A stretch of 64,000 nucleotides of DNA from Flavobacteriaceae bacterium UBA5534 (GTDB lineage Bacteria; Bacteroidota; Bacteroidia; Flavobacteriales; Flavobacteriaceae). The notes beneath the pieces are model-generated. The model did no database searches and was not told where the DNA came from. It was given only the letters and a program-made list of their open reading frames with translations. Shown in pieces: positions 30,285-39,798 of this stretch. The translations under genes were made by a program, and so were the position numbers. Location: contig DINS01000014.1 of the NCBI GenBank assembly GCA_002426015.1, forward strand, positions 59,371 through 123,370, in the 5' to 3' direction. How positions within the stretch are numbered: the first letter of the stretch is position 1; each line of letters starts with the position of its first letter.

Positions 30285-30833
30285 TTAATTACCATTACCT
30301 AACACCAAATCGATTTTGGAGGTAATAGGCAGCTTTTCGCCTGCTTTTAAGTTTTCGCCCTTGAATTTTACTGCTATGACCTCATCTTTACCAATATCAT
30401 CGATATAAGTGATTTTACCCACTTCAAAACCTAACGCTTCGAGTGTGGGTTTGGCTTGCCTAAAGGTTTTACGAACAATATTTGGCACTTCTACTTTTCG
30501 ATAACCTGAAGGATTTAAAGTCAAATAAATCTTTCTATCCTCTTTAACTTGGGTTCCTGCTAAAGGATATTGTTCAATTACCGAAAACTTTGGGTATTTT
30601 GGATTGTAATTAGCCGAGTCTTGGATTTCCATCCTTAAATCTTTATCATTCAACTCTATTTCGACAGTTGCAAGGGTCTTGCCTTTTAAATCTGGAACTT
30701 CAACAAAGCTTCCATGGTTTGTGGTAAAACTCAACCATCTTAAAATAAGAAAACATACTATAACGATTGCCACAACAGCAATTGCAATTTGTTTTAGAAA
30801 TACTTTACTGGTCAAAAATTTTGTAAGGCTCAT
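30285..30833 (-). CDS. PASTA-domain membrane protein
   Basis: The 182-residue protein has a single N-terminal membrane anchor (about 13-32) and two periplasmic PASTA repeats (about 40-108 and 110-180; VEVPDLKGKTLATVEIEL and VEVPNIVRKTFRQAKPTLEALGF). PASTA domains bind peptidoglycan fragments or the cell wall and usually accompany Ser/Thr kinases or PBPs, but here they stand alone. It lies next to ddl, which makes the peptidoglycan dipeptide, so a cell-wall role is plausible. It is first in an operon with the pseudouridine synthase. Confidence 0.93.
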   Translation of the reverse strand: MSLTKFLTSKVFLKQIAIAVVAIVIVCFLILRWLSFTTNHGSFVEVPDLKGKTLATVEIELNDKDLRMEIQDSANYNPKYPKFSVIEQYPLAGTQVKEDRKIYLTLNPSGYRKVEVPNIVRKTFRQAKPTLEALGFEVGKITYIDDIGKDEVIAVKFKGENLKAGEKLPITSKIDLVLGNGN

Positions 30834-30852
30834 TAAAAAATGTTATAAAGGG

Positions 30853-30860
30853 CAAATATA
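30853..30860 (-). promoter_or_regulatory. -7 box for PASTA-rlu operon
   Basis: TATATTTG on the minus strand matches TAnnTTTG; transcription should start near 30847, about 14 bases before the PASTA start codon. Confidence 0.6.
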
Positions 30861-30958
30861 TAAAATCCCAAGCGTTTTTTCTTTTGGTTTTAATGTGATA
30901 TTTTAGCTAAACTAATAATAGACACGTTTTATTGTTAATTCCAGATTATAAATTAAAC

Positions 30959-30985
30959 AGATTCTCTCTTTCGAGGGAAAATAAA
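30959..30985 (+). repeat. short palindromic repeat before ddl
   Basis: ATTCTCTC-TTTC-GAGGGAAA (30961-30980) forms an 8-base-pair hairpin with one T-G pair. Its GAGGG is about nine bases from the ddl ATG and could act as the ribosome binding site, which would then be buried in the stem. It is the same family as the copies at 27820, 32013 and 41540. Confidence 0.55.
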
Positions 30986-30986
30986 T

Positions 30987-31958
30987 ATGAAAAAAAATAT
31001 TGCTATCATCATGGGAGGTTATTCGAGCGAATATGAAATCTCCCTCAAAAGTGGTCAAGTGGTATTTGAAACCCTTGATGCCACAAAATATAATGGTTAT
31101 CGCATACACATCTTTAAAAACAAATGGGTATATGTCGATGCTGATGCCATTGAATATCCAATTGATAAAAACGATTTTTCAGTAAGGGTTAACGATCAGA
31201 AAATAACATTTGATTGTGTCTTTAATGCCATACATGGAACTCCTGGAGAAGATGGTTATATGCAAGGCTACTTTGAGCTATTGAACATTCCTCACACAAG
31301 TTGTGGCATGTACCAAGCTGCTTTGACGTTTAACAAACGAGATTGCATTAGCACCTTAAAGCCTTACGGAATTAAAACAGCTACCTCCTATTATGTCAAT
31401 CTTGGCGATACCATTGATGAAAATGCCATTATCAGTAAAGTAGGGTTGCCTTGTTTTGTAAAGGCCAACAAGGCTGGAAGCAGTTTTGGAGTGACCAAGG
31501 TTTACAAAAAAGAGGATTTACTAAATGCGCTTGACGTTGCCTTTAAGGAAGATGACGAAGTGATTATTGAATCGTTTTTAGATGGAACCGAAGTATCTGT
31601 TGGTGTCATAACTTATAAAGGTGAAGTCAAAGTGTTACCAATTACCGAAATCGTCAGTAACAATGATTTTTTTGATTACAAAGCCAAATATCTAGGAGAA
31701 TCACAAGAAATTACACCTGCTCGATTGACCAAAGAACAAGAACAAAAAGTAAATACGGTAGCCAAAAAAGTATATGAAGTATTGAAAATGAAAGGTTTTA
31801 GTCGTAGTGAGTATATTTTTAAAGATGGTGAGCCACATTTATTGGAAGTCAATACGGTTCCTGGGTTGACCAAAGCCAGTATTTTGCCACAACAAGCTGC
31901 TGCTGCTGGCATTAGTTTGATGGAATTGTTTGGAAATGCGATTGAAGAAGCCCTTTAG
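30987..31958 (+). CDS. ddl: D-alanine--D-alanine ligase
   Basis: The 323-residue ATP-grasp enzyme makes the D-Ala-D-Ala dipeptide of peptidoglycan. It has NIAIIMGGYSSEYEISLKSG at the start, the ATP-binding KANKAGSSFGVTKV, EVSVGV, and the metal-binding LEVNTVPGLT near the end. Length is standard. It is divergent from the PASTA-rlu operon and 92 bases upstream of coaD, an arrangement seen in many Flavobacteria. A hairpin repeat overlaps its translation-initiation region. Confidence 0.97.
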   Translation: MKKNIAIIMGGYSSEYEISLKSGQVVFETLDATKYNGYRIHIFKNKWVYVDADAIEYPIDKNDFSVRVNDQKITFDCVFNAIHGTPGEDGYMQGYFELLNIPHTSCGMYQAALTFNKRDCISTLKPYGIKTATSYYVNLGDTIDENAIISKVGLPCFVKANKAGSSFGVTKVYKKEDLLNALDVAFKEDDEVIIESFLDGTEVSVGVITYKGEVKVLPITEIVSNNDFFDYKAKYLGESQEITPARLTKEQEQKVNTVAKKVYEVLKMKGFSRSEYIFKDGEPHLLEVNTVPGLTKASILPQQAAAAGISLMELFGNAIEEAL

Positions 31959-32012
31959 AATTAATAATGGAGAATGAATAATTAATAATTATATTTGATA
32001 CTGATTTAAAAT

Positions 32013-32041
32013 GAGATTCTCTCCTTGGAGTGAATGACAAA
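32013..32041 (+). repeat. short palindromic repeat before coaD
   Basis: GAGATTCTCTCCTTGGAGTG then AATGACAAA carry the same end motifs (GAGATT, ATGACAA) as the copies at 27177 and 41540. ATTCTCTC and GAGTGAAT pair with one mismatch. It lies 10 bases before the coaD start codon. Confidence 0.55.
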
Positions 32042-32050
32042 GACTTGTCA

Positions 32051-32506
32051 ATGAAAAGAGCATTATTTCCAGGGTCGTTTGATCCAATTACGTTAGGACA
32101 TTATGACATCGTCAAACGTGGCATCCACCTTTTTGATGAAGTGGTTGTAGCCATTGGTATTAATGCCGACAAAAAATACATGTTTTCTTTAAAGGAACGT
32201 CAACGATTTATCGAAGAGGCTTTTAAAAACCAACCAAAGGTAAAAGTAGTCACCTATGAAGGTCTGACTATCGATTTTTGTAAGAAAATCGATGCACAAT
32301 TCATCCTTCGTGGACTTCGCAATCCTGCAGATTTTGAATTTGAAAAAGCCATAGCGCATACCAATAGGAAGCTTTCTAAAATAGAAACCGTTTTTTTGTT
32401 GACAGCTGCAAGCACTTCTTATATTTCATCTTCCATCGTAAGAGATGTCATCAGAAACAAAGGCGATTATACGGTTTTGGTGCCAGACAGTGTGAACGTT
32501 AAATAA
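32051..32506 (+). CDS. coaD: phosphopantetheine adenylyltransferase
   Basis: The 151-residue enzyme performs the penultimate step of coenzyme A synthesis. KRALFPGSFDPITLGHYDIV contains the nucleotidyltransferase GxxxPxTxGH motif, and the ISSSIVRDV motif lies near the end. The start at 32051 fits the family; an upstream in-frame start at 32030 would translate part of the palindromic repeat. Its last eight bases overlap the end of the convergent regulator gene. Confidence 0.97.
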   Translation: MKRALFPGSFDPITLGHYDIVKRGIHLFDEVVVAIGINADKKYMFSLKERQRFIEEAFKNQPKVKVVTYEGLTIDFCKKIDAQFILRGLRNPADFEFEKAIAHTNRKLSKIETVFLLTAASTSYISSSIVRDVIRNKGDYTVLVPDSVNVK

Positions 32507-33149
32507 GTTTGTTCCGTTTGGCTTTCTGTACTGCCTCTAGCTTATTATGCACTTGCAACTTTCTATAAATATTCTCAATATGCTTACGAACCGTACCTGT
32601 TGAAAGGATTAAGTTTTCAGCAATTTTGTTGTAGTTCAAACCTTTGCTCAATTGTTCCAAGACATCAGTTTCTCTCGATGTTAATTGTATGTCTTCCTTA
32701 TCCTTTGTGTTCTCAATACTCATAGGATTGCGCAACAGTTTTAAGGTTTTTAAAGCAATGGACGGATTCATGGCCGCACCACCATTTAAAGTGTCCAAAA
32801 TGCCATCATGTAAATCTTTAGCATTGATTTCTTTCAATAGATAGCCATCGGCTCCAGCTTTAATGGCATTAAAAATATTTTCGTCATTGTCAAAAACAGT
32901 CAGCATTATGATTTTAATGTGCGGGTATTTTTGTTTGACAATTTCGGTCGTTTCGATACCATTCAAAACAGGCATTTCAATGTCCATTAAAATCAAATCG
33001 AGATTGGAGTTACCTTCAAGTTGTGTCAATAAATCAGACCCATTGATAGCTGAAAACTTAAAGCTCAAATCCTCAAAAAATGACAGCTTTTCTTTAACCG
33101 TATTAATTAAAAACGAATTGTCGTCAACTATGGCTATTTTAATATTCAT
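32499..33149 (-). CDS. NarL/LuxR-type response regulator
   Basis: The 216-residue regulator has a receiver domain (about 3-122; Asp9/Asp10, phospho-acceptor Asp56 in LILMDIEMP, Lys in GYLLKE) and a LuxR-type HTH (about 150-210; LTSRETDVLEQLSKGLNYNKIAENL). It is the last gene of a minus-strand set with two TPR histidine kinases upstream, either of which could phosphorylate it. There are 56 bases between it and the nearer kinase. Its targets are unknown. Confidence 0.95.
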   Translation of the reverse strand: MNIKIAIVDDNSFLINTVKEKLSFFEDLSFKFSAINGSDLLTQLEGNSNLDLILMDIEMPVLNGIETTEIVKQKYPHIKIIMLTVFDNDENIFNAIKAGADGYLLKEINAKDLHDGILDTLNGGAAMNPSIALKTLKLLRNPMSIENTKDKEDIQLTSRETDVLEQLSKGLNYNKIAENLILSTGTVRKHIENIYRKLQVHNKLEAVQKAKRNKLI

Positions 33150-33205
33150 TCCGAATCTTTTAATAATATGTCTAAATTAGTGATTTACAATCGAATGTAT
33201 ATACG

Positions 33206-35104
33206 CTATTTGTCGTATATTTTTAATGGCAACTGTATTGAGACCGTCGTGCCTTTATTTGGTTTTGAATCTATTGAAATCGACGCATTGATATCGTGAG
33301 CACGCTTTTTCATGTTATTAAGCCCATTGCCTAACTCTATAGTGGTTTGATCGAACCCTTTTCCATTATCTAAAATCGATATTTCTAAATCCTGAATGTT
33401 GGTTTTGAACTGAACTTTAATGGTTGTTGCTTCTGCATATTTTAATGAATTGTTGATAGCTTCTTGAATAATACGGTATAGATTCATCCCTTCAACCGAC
33501 GAAAATTTAGTTTCGTTAGATAATGAAGTGTCTCTTATGAATGTAAAATCAATAGTATCTGAAGCCGTATTTGCTTTATCAATAAAATTTGAAATGCGTG
33601 TTTGTAAATCTTCCAATGAAATTTCACTTTTATTCATTGCCCAAATGGTATCCCGCAGTTCATAGATAGTCGTGGTCGTAAAATCACTGATGGTTTTCAG
33701 TTTGTTACTTAACTTTTCTGGTAGCTGAAAACCATATTTTAAATTATCCAACGACGAAATGATAAAGGTCAATTGTGCGCCAATATTATCATGCAAATCG
33801 CGACTGATGCGCAAACGCTGTTCCTGCAAACGGTTTTGTGTCTCGATTTTCAGCAAGGCATCTTTCAGTTCATTTTCTTTTTGAAGTTGTCGATTTTTGA
33901 GTTTTTGCTGGTTATAAAATAAAAATCCTAAAAGCGATAGTGCAACTGCCAAACCGATCAACCCAAATATGTAGGTGTTTTTTTTGCTTAAATCGAGTTC
34001 TTTTTCAGCCAAGTTTGCTCGTTGAGACAAAATCTCTTTTTCCTTTTTTTCTGTTTGATATTCAATTTCTAACTTGGCAACCTTTGCATTAGTGTCAAAA
34101 TTGAGAATACTATCTTTAAACGTAGCATACTCTTTAAAATATTTTAATGCCGTTTTAGTATCGTTTTTTGCTTCGTAATATTGCGAATATAATTCTAAAG
34201 CTGCCTCTATATCGACTGCTGTTTTTGATTGATTAGCGAAATAATAAGCGCTGTCTATAAATTTTTTGGACTCGTCAACCCTGTTATTTTCAATCAGAAC
34301 TTGCGCAATGTTATTATAACTCGTGCCAACTCCTGCAAAATTACCGATTGCTTTTTCTATCATAGCCGATTGCCTGAAATAAACCAAGGCAGAATCTATT
34401 TTTTGCATATAATAAAAAACTGCACCTACGTTATTAGCTGATTCGGCCATTCCTTTTTTATCTTTCAGCTCCTTTTCAATGCTTAATGAGTATTTAAAAT
34501 TCTGCAAGGCTTCCTCTAAATTTCCATCGTTGGCATAAATAATGGCAATATTATTATAGACTTTTGAGATTCCTTTTTTATCATTTATCTTTTCGAAAAA
34601 CTGTTTGGATTTTAGATGATAGTCTATTGCTTTTGCATTCATACCCAAAAAACTATAGACCATTCCAATATTATCGTTAACAGTTGCTTGCTCGATTAAG
34701 TTGTTTTGGGATTCGTAAATTTTTAAGGCTTGTAAATAGCTTTTTAATGCCTCTTCATAAAGGCCCAATCCTCTGTTACATCTTCCAATATTATTTAATG
34801 CAGATGCTTTAACCATTGAATCTTTAGCTTTAGAAAATGCTTCTTGTGACAATGACTTTGCTTTTTCAAATTCTCCTAAATCGACATAGACAATTGCTAA
34901 ATGATTTTTTGACCTATAATATTCATTAAAATCACCTACAGATTCAGCTATTTTAGATGCTTTTTCCAATAGACCGATCGCTTTTTGAGGATCTTCTTTA
35001 TATAGCTTCATTGCAGAATCATTGAGTTGTTCTGCTGAATGTTGAGAATAAAAATTGGGAACTAAAAATATGGTTAGAAGTATTGATAGGAAATAATTCT
35101 TCAT
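33206..35104 (-). CDS. TPR-containing sensor histidine kinase (HisKA_3)
   Basis: The 632-residue kinase has a signal peptide (to about residue 20), a periplasmic array of about seven TPR repeats (to about 350), a coiled segment, one membrane helix (YIFGLIGLAVALSLLGFLFY, near 378-397), and a cytosolic kinase with His438 in RISRDLHDNIGAQLTF. A HATPase domain follows (NSLKYA, DNGKGFD, GNGLNNMKKRA). This architecture is a Bacteroidota speciality; TPRs probably sense a periplasmic protein or peptide. It is a close paralogue of the kinase encoded just upstream and lies between it and the NarL-type regulator. Confidence 0.95.
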   Translation of the reverse strand: MKNYFLSILLTIFLVPNFYSQHSAEQLNDSAMKLYKEDPQKAIGLLEKASKIAESVGDFNEYYRSKNHLAIVYVDLGEFEKAKSLSQEAFSKAKDSMVKASALNNIGRCNRGLGLYEEALKSYLQALKIYESQNNLIEQATVNDNIGMVYSFLGMNAKAIDYHLKSKQFFEKINDKKGISKVYNNIAIIYANDGNLEEALQNFKYSLSIEKELKDKKGMAESANNVGAVFYYMQKIDSALVYFRQSAMIEKAIGNFAGVGTSYNNIAQVLIENNRVDESKKFIDSAYYFANQSKTAVDIEAALELYSQYYEAKNDTKTALKYFKEYATFKDSILNFDTNAKVAKLEIEYQTEKKEKEILSQRANLAEKELDLSKKNTYIFGLIGLAVALSLLGFLFYNQQKLKNRQLQKENELKDALLKIETQNRLQEQRLRISRDLHDNIGAQLTFIISSLDNLKYGFQLPEKLSNKLKTISDFTTTTIYELRDTIWAMNKSEISLEDLQTRISNFIDKANTASDTIDFTFIRDTSLSNETKFSSVEGMNLYRIIQEAINNSLKYAEATTIKVQFKTNIQDLEISILDNGKGFDQTTIELGNGLNNMKKRAHDINASISIDSKPNKGTTVSIQLPLKIYDK

Positions 35105-35161
35105 GTGAATTTAGATTAATAGCACTATGAAAATACTACTTTTTTGAATGTTTTGTATCAT

Positions 35162-37045
35162 CTAAAGTAAAATCATGATTTGGGTGCCCTTATTAACATT
35201 GGAAGCAATCGTCAATTCTCCGCCAATTTCTTGCACACGCTTTTGCATGTTCAACAAGCCGTTTCCTTTTTCAGCAGTATTTATATCAAATCCGTTTCCG
35301 TTGTCAGACACCATAAACTTAAGCTTATCGTTTTGCTCACTCACTCTCACTTTGATTTCGGTAGCATTGGCATGTTTTAAACTGTTGTTTATGGCTTCTT
35401 GAATAATGCGATGAATGTTCATCCCCTCAACAGAGGAAAACTTTTTAGAGGCATCAACATTATCATCTACTTTAAATGAAAACTCAATTTTATCATCCGA
35501 CAAATGAGCCTTATCGATATAGTTTGAGATGCGAATTTGCAAATCTTCAAAGGTAATTTCACTTTTGTTCATTGCCCAAATGGTATCTCGCAATTCATAA
35601 ATTGTAGAAGAGGCAAACTTGCTGATATTTTCTAGTTTAACATTGAGTTTTTCATCTTTAATGTCAAAACCATATTTAAGATTGTCAATCGATGAAATAA
35701 TAAAAGTGAGTTGGGCTCCAATATTGTCATGCAAATCGCGACTGATGCGCAATCTTTGCTCTTGCAAGCGACTTTGAGTTTCGATTTTAAGCAAAGCATC
35801 TTTCAGTTCGTTTTCTTTAAGCAACTGTACATTTTTTAGCTTTTGCTGATTATAGAACAGGTAGCCAATGATTCCAAAAATGAGAGCCAAACCCAATACG
35901 CCATATAATTGATAGTTTCGCTTTTGGATGGTCAAACTTTTTTCGGCAAGTTCGGCACGCTGCGTAAGGATTTCCCGCTCTTTATCAGCTGTTTTATAAC
36001 GTTCGCCCATTTCGGCAATCTGACGGGTTTTAGTCTCATTCAACAAGGAATCTTCAATACTTTTGTATTCGATATAATTATATAGGGCATTTTTGTAATC
36101 TCCTTTTTTCACATCGAGTTCGTGGAAACGATAATAGGCTTCCAACTGATATTTTCGGGTACCATAATGCAAAGTGTTTTGCATGGCACTATCCAATATT
36201 TTTTTAGCTTCCTTAAAACGATTGGTCTCTAAATAAATTTTACCCAAATTAACAAGGGTCACTCCTTTTCTATCCTCAAAGCCAGGAACTGCCAAAGACT
36301 TTAACGTATATTCTTCCGCTTTTTTGTAGTCTTTAAGTTTGCTATATGTATTACCAATATTAGAATAAGAAGTTCTGGCTTGTGCCAAATCATTAACTTG
36401 TAGGCTTATTTTTACTGCTTTTTTGTTATAGTACAAAGCGCTATCAAACAAACGTTTATTGAAATTATCCTTTTCGGCTAGCTCATCAAAAGCTATACCT
36501 ATACGACCATAACAAAGCGCTTCCCCATTTTTATCATTCAATTTTTTAGCTAATTTAAGAGCCTCTCTATTCCATTTGATGGATTCTTTAAAATCATACA
36601 TTCTATCGTAGATATAGCCAATGGATGACATATCTCTTTGAATGTTCTTTTCATTGGAATTAATTTTATTAAACTCCAACGATTTCAATCCGAAGTTTAA
36701 TGCCTCCGGAAATTCTGAAAACAGTGTATGAATTTGTGATTGGTCATAATAAATGTCTTTTAGAGCCTCGTGATTGGTCGTTTCAAAAATTTTGGTTGCC
36801 TGTTTAAAATAATCCAGTGCTTTGCTATTGGATGTAGGCAAAACCGTTTTCCCTTTTAAGTATAGTGCTTCGGCTTTTTTTAACTCATTGTGCTCTTTGG
36901 TGGCATCAGACAACATTTTATCTGCAATTGCTAAAGAGTTTTGGTTTTTAGGTTGTGTACCAGTACTTAATTGTTGATGATTTTGAGCAAAAGAAAATGT
37001 GATGCTAATTAATAAGGCAATTACAAAAGAAGTTTTTATTTTCAT
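35162..37045 (-). CDS. TPR-containing sensor histidine kinase (HisKA_3), paralogue
   Basis: The 627-residue kinase matches its neighbour in every part: signal peptide ending FSFAQ, TPR array (to about 345), coiled segment, membrane helix (YQLYGVLGLALIFGIIGYLFY), His439 in RISRDLHDNIGAQLTF, and HATPase motifs NSLKHA, DNGNGFD, GNGLLNM. The start at 37043-37045 is chosen because the signal peptide begins there; a frame from 37135 would add a hydrophobic extension with no precedent. The kinase cores are nearly identical but the TPR sensors differ, which suggests two inputs to one regulator. Confidence 0.93.
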   Translation of the reverse strand: MKIKTSFVIALLISITFSFAQNHQQLSTGTQPKNQNSLAIADKMLSDATKEHNELKKAEALYLKGKTVLPTSNSKALDYFKQATKIFETTNHEALKDIYYDQSQIHTLFSEFPEALNFGLKSLEFNKINSNEKNIQRDMSSIGYIYDRMYDFKESIKWNREALKLAKKLNDKNGEALCYGRIGIAFDELAEKDNFNKRLFDSALYYNKKAVKISLQVNDLAQARTSYSNIGNTYSKLKDYKKAEEYTLKSLAVPGFEDRKGVTLVNLGKIYLETNRFKEAKKILDSAMQNTLHYGTRKYQLEAYYRFHELDVKKGDYKNALYNYIEYKSIEDSLLNETKTRQIAEMGERYKTADKEREILTQRAELAEKSLTIQKRNYQLYGVLGLALIFGIIGYLFYNQQKLKNVQLLKENELKDALLKIETQSRLQEQRLRISRDLHDNIGAQLTFIISSIDNLKYGFDIKDEKLNVKLENISKFASSTIYELRDTIWAMNKSEITFEDLQIRISNYIDKAHLSDDKIEFSFKVDDNVDASKKFSSVEGMNIHRIIQEAINNSLKHANATEIKVRVSEQNDKLKFMVSDNGNGFDINTAEKGNGLLNMQKRVQEIGGELTIASNVNKGTQIMILL

Positions 37046-37253
37046 AATTGGATACAAAAAAAGCATCAGAACCAACCTGTATTTGTGTACAGAGGAAATA
37101 ACTGACGCTTTCTTAAAAAAATTGATTAATAGCATTACGAATATAAGTCTAATTGTTAGTTGAAAATGATTTTTTCGATAAGTGGCAATTAAAAAAGATT
37201 AAGCGCAATTCATAATAAATCACGCCTAATCGAACAAATCTCAACAACAAGAT

Positions 37254-39173
37254 TTACTTATTAAGATTGTAGGCATAAATGGTTTTATCATTGGCTTTGT
37301 AAAACAAGAATCCGCCTTGCTCATCTACTTCATATTCTGGCTTTTTATCCATTAATAAAATCTCTTTCTCTACTTTACCAGAGTCTTTATTGACTTTAAC
37401 CAAACCAACACCATCATCTAGCTTTGTAAGTATAAATTGAGCATTTTCTGTGGCAGAAGAGGCCTTAAATCGTTTAGACAGGTAATCAAACGAAGCACTC
37501 GCAATTCCTGAAAACATATCTGCAGCACGTTTTGCTTCTTTACCATAATCGTTGTAGCTACTCAAATCGTTCATGCTTCCCATACCTGTTCTGTTAGCTC
37601 CTGCTCTTGCACTCATACTAACTGCCATTGCTGTAGATGCAACTGCAGCAATACCACCTACAATTTTACCAAATGTGCTTCTACCTGGTGATTTGTAATA
37701 TGCATGATAATTTTCTTTACCATCAAAATTTAATAAACTCATATTTTGATCTGATGATAAAAAGATGCCATTCTTTCTAATCTCCATTAAATTTGGATCT
37801 TCTTTTTCATCAAATTCACATTTTGCTAAATCACTAACTGCTCCAGATTTTGCGTCAACTGCCATGATTTTTCCATCTGCTGCAATTAAATATCTATTAT
37901 TAGCTTGGTCGAATGTAGAGGCAACTGATGTAGCACTTCTATACTTTAATGGTTTATCCCAAATTTGGTCCCCTGTTTCTAAATTTACAATGTTTGCATC
38001 TTCACTAGTAATATAAATAAGACCTTGAGGTGTATGAGCCATGACCATAATATTCTCACCTGTTTTTAATGGTTTCTTGAATAAGGTTTTCCCATCAAAA
38101 GAAATTTTATTGATTCCTCCCTGTTGAATACCAAATAAAATACCATCATCCATAATGTAAAAATGCTGCACGTAACCTTTTGTTTTTGGAGCTTTATCCC
38201 ATAAATCTTCACCCGTTTTGGCATCTAAAAATGCGATTTCTGATTCGTTTTTTGCAGAAAACACACTGTTACTTCCACCATCACTTTTATCACTTACAAC
38301 AGCTAAACCTTGTGGAAGTATTTCAAAATTAACAACGTTTCCTTTTACTTTTCTGTCGTCATTCCATAATTCTGCTCCACTGCTGCTTATTTTATGAATA
38401 CGTGTATTGGCTCCATTACTAGTGCCTTCAAATGCATAAATCTCTTTTTCTGTATCATCAGCAACCATCCAGTTAACTCCTTTAATTTTTGTCTGCCATT
38501 GCTCTTCTCCTTTATGAGACATTGACAATATACCTTGGGCTGTAGGAATCAATATTGAATTTTTTAATAAAAGTGGAGTTCCGGTTACACTAAAATCTTT
38601 AGCTATGCCAACCCTTCCTGGCTTATCCAAAAAAAATGAAAAGTCTTGTTTACCACTAACAATATCATACACAGCAATTTTTGGCACTTGACTTTCAAAC
38701 TTTTGATCGCTTTTTTGTAATCCGCTAATAATAATTTTATTCTGTGGAAGCACAACATTACAAGTATAAACTTGGTTCCATTTATCATTTTCTGAATTAA
38801 AAAGTACTGTACCTTGCACATAATCTATTACAGCTCTTTTAGTTTTTGCTAATCCGGCAAATTTAGAATCAGCGCCTTGTGATACAATTATGTAAGGTGT
38901 TCCAGGAACAAAGTCGGTTTCTTCTGGCTTTAGTTTACCAAAATTATTGAAAGTAAATATTGGTGTGCTTTTTTTTGGATCGATTCCAACTAAACCATCA
39001 TTTGTAGCTACTACTAAAATACCTCCTACTGTTAGGGTCATTTCATTAATATTAGCACCTAAATCGTAAGCGTTATCAGGTTGTTCTGCCTTTTGGGCTA
39101 ATATAGAAGTTGAGCTTATTAGTAATACTACAAGCATCAATAAATTTTTGATTTTTATTAATTGTGTCTTCAT
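37254..39173 (-). CDS. exported PQQ-like beta-propeller protein
   Basis: The 639-residue protein has a signal peptide (cleavage near SILAQ, residue 26) and a long run of beta-propeller blades with PQQ-enzyme-like repeats (DGLVGIDPKKSTPIFTF, FLDAKTGEDLWDKAPK, NLETGDQIWDKPLKY, AVDAKSGAVSDL). There is no obvious catalytic dehydrogenase motif, so it is more likely structural or a binding scaffold (BamB-like) than an enzyme. A region near 525-575 is Ala/Gly/Ser-rich. It lies 14 bases downstream of a lipoprotein gene, so the two may be one operon. Confidence 0.82.
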   Translation of the reverse strand: MKTQLIKIKNLLMLVVLLISSTSILAQKAEQPDNAYDLGANINEMTLTVGGILVVATNDGLVGIDPKKSTPIFTFNNFGKLKPEETDFVPGTPYIIVSQGADSKFAGLAKTKRAVIDYVQGTVLFNSENDKWNQVYTCNVVLPQNKIIISGLQKSDQKFESQVPKIAVYDIVSGKQDFSFFLDKPGRVGIAKDFSVTGTPLLLKNSILIPTAQGILSMSHKGEEQWQTKIKGVNWMVADDTEKEIYAFEGTSNGANTRIHKISSSGAELWNDDRKVKGNVVNFEILPQGLAVVSDKSDGGSNSVFSAKNESEIAFLDAKTGEDLWDKAPKTKGYVQHFYIMDDGILFGIQQGGINKISFDGKTLFKKPLKTGENIMVMAHTPQGLIYITSEDANIVNLETGDQIWDKPLKYRSATSVASTFDQANNRYLIAADGKIMAVDAKSGAVSDLAKCEFDEKEDPNLMEIRKNGIFLSSDQNMSLLNFDGKENYHAYYKSPGRSTFGKIVGGIAAVASTAMAVSMSARAGANRTGMGSMNDLSSYNDYGKEAKRAADMFSGIASASFDYLSKRFKASSATENAQFILTKLDDGVGLVKVNKDSGKVEKEILLMDKKPEYEVDEQGGFLFYKANDKTIYAYNLNK

Positions 39174-39187
39174 AATCTTAATTTTTA

Positions 39188-39706
39188 TTAATTCATTAGT
39201 TCTAAATTGAATGAACCTTCTGTAATGTTTTTAGTACTTCCGTCATTTGAGTTTTTACAAGTGAAATTGAATGTACCTTTAATGTTGGTACTAGTTTGTT
39301 CTGAAATGTTTATTTCGCCAACGACACCAGAGTTTTGAAAAGGTGCACTCCATGTTTGTGAGTTCAACGGATTATTAATATCTGGCTCAATGTAAGAAGC
39401 TGATATAAACACATTACTATCAGAAAGCTCATATGAGCCCACACCATTGTATCCATTTATAATCATATTAATGGCTTGTGATTGTGTGTTGCCCTGCATT
39501 ACCAAAGTGGTTTGACCACCACCAGTAGTTAATTGAGCAAAAGATGTAATCTCTAATGAAGTAAACTGACTACCATTTACTTTAGCGGTTATAGTGCCTG
39601 CTGCCGCATTGCCTCCATCACCTCCATCATCGCTTTTAGAACACGATGACAATGTTACCAATGATCCGATCATTATAAATAACATTAATTGTTTTAAATT
39701 TCTCAT
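39188..39706 (-). CDS. lipoprotein, DUF6252-like
   Basis: The 172-residue protein starts RNLKQLMLFIMIGSLVTLSSC, a lipoprotein signal with the lipidated cysteine near residue 22, then a Gly/Asp-rich linker. A beta-rich domain follows (ITAKVNGSQFTSLEI at its start, and TFNFTCKNSNDGSTKNITEGSFN at its end). This is the pattern of the Bacteroidota DUF6252 lipoproteins, though I rely on memory. The start at 39704-39706 is set by the signal peptide. Function unknown. Confidence 0.75.
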   Translation of the reverse strand: MRNLKQLMLFIMIGSLVTLSSCSKSDDGGDGGNAAAGTITAKVNGSQFTSLEITSFAQLTTGGGQTTLVMQGNTQSQAINMIINGYNGVGSYELSDSNVFISASYIEPDINNPLNSQTWSAPFQNSGVVGEINISEQTSTNIKGTFNFTCKNSNDGSTKNITEGSFNLELMN

Positions 39707-39798
39707 TGTTGAATATTTTATGATTAATAACAATCCAAAATTGCAACTTAATGAGAGGTCAAACAATACGACGAATTACGTATATTTTAAAAAATTAA

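Noticed and set aside
31959..32012. AATTAATAAT direct repeats between ddl and coaD
   Set aside because: Low-complexity AT-rich spacer; too simple to distinguish from chance.
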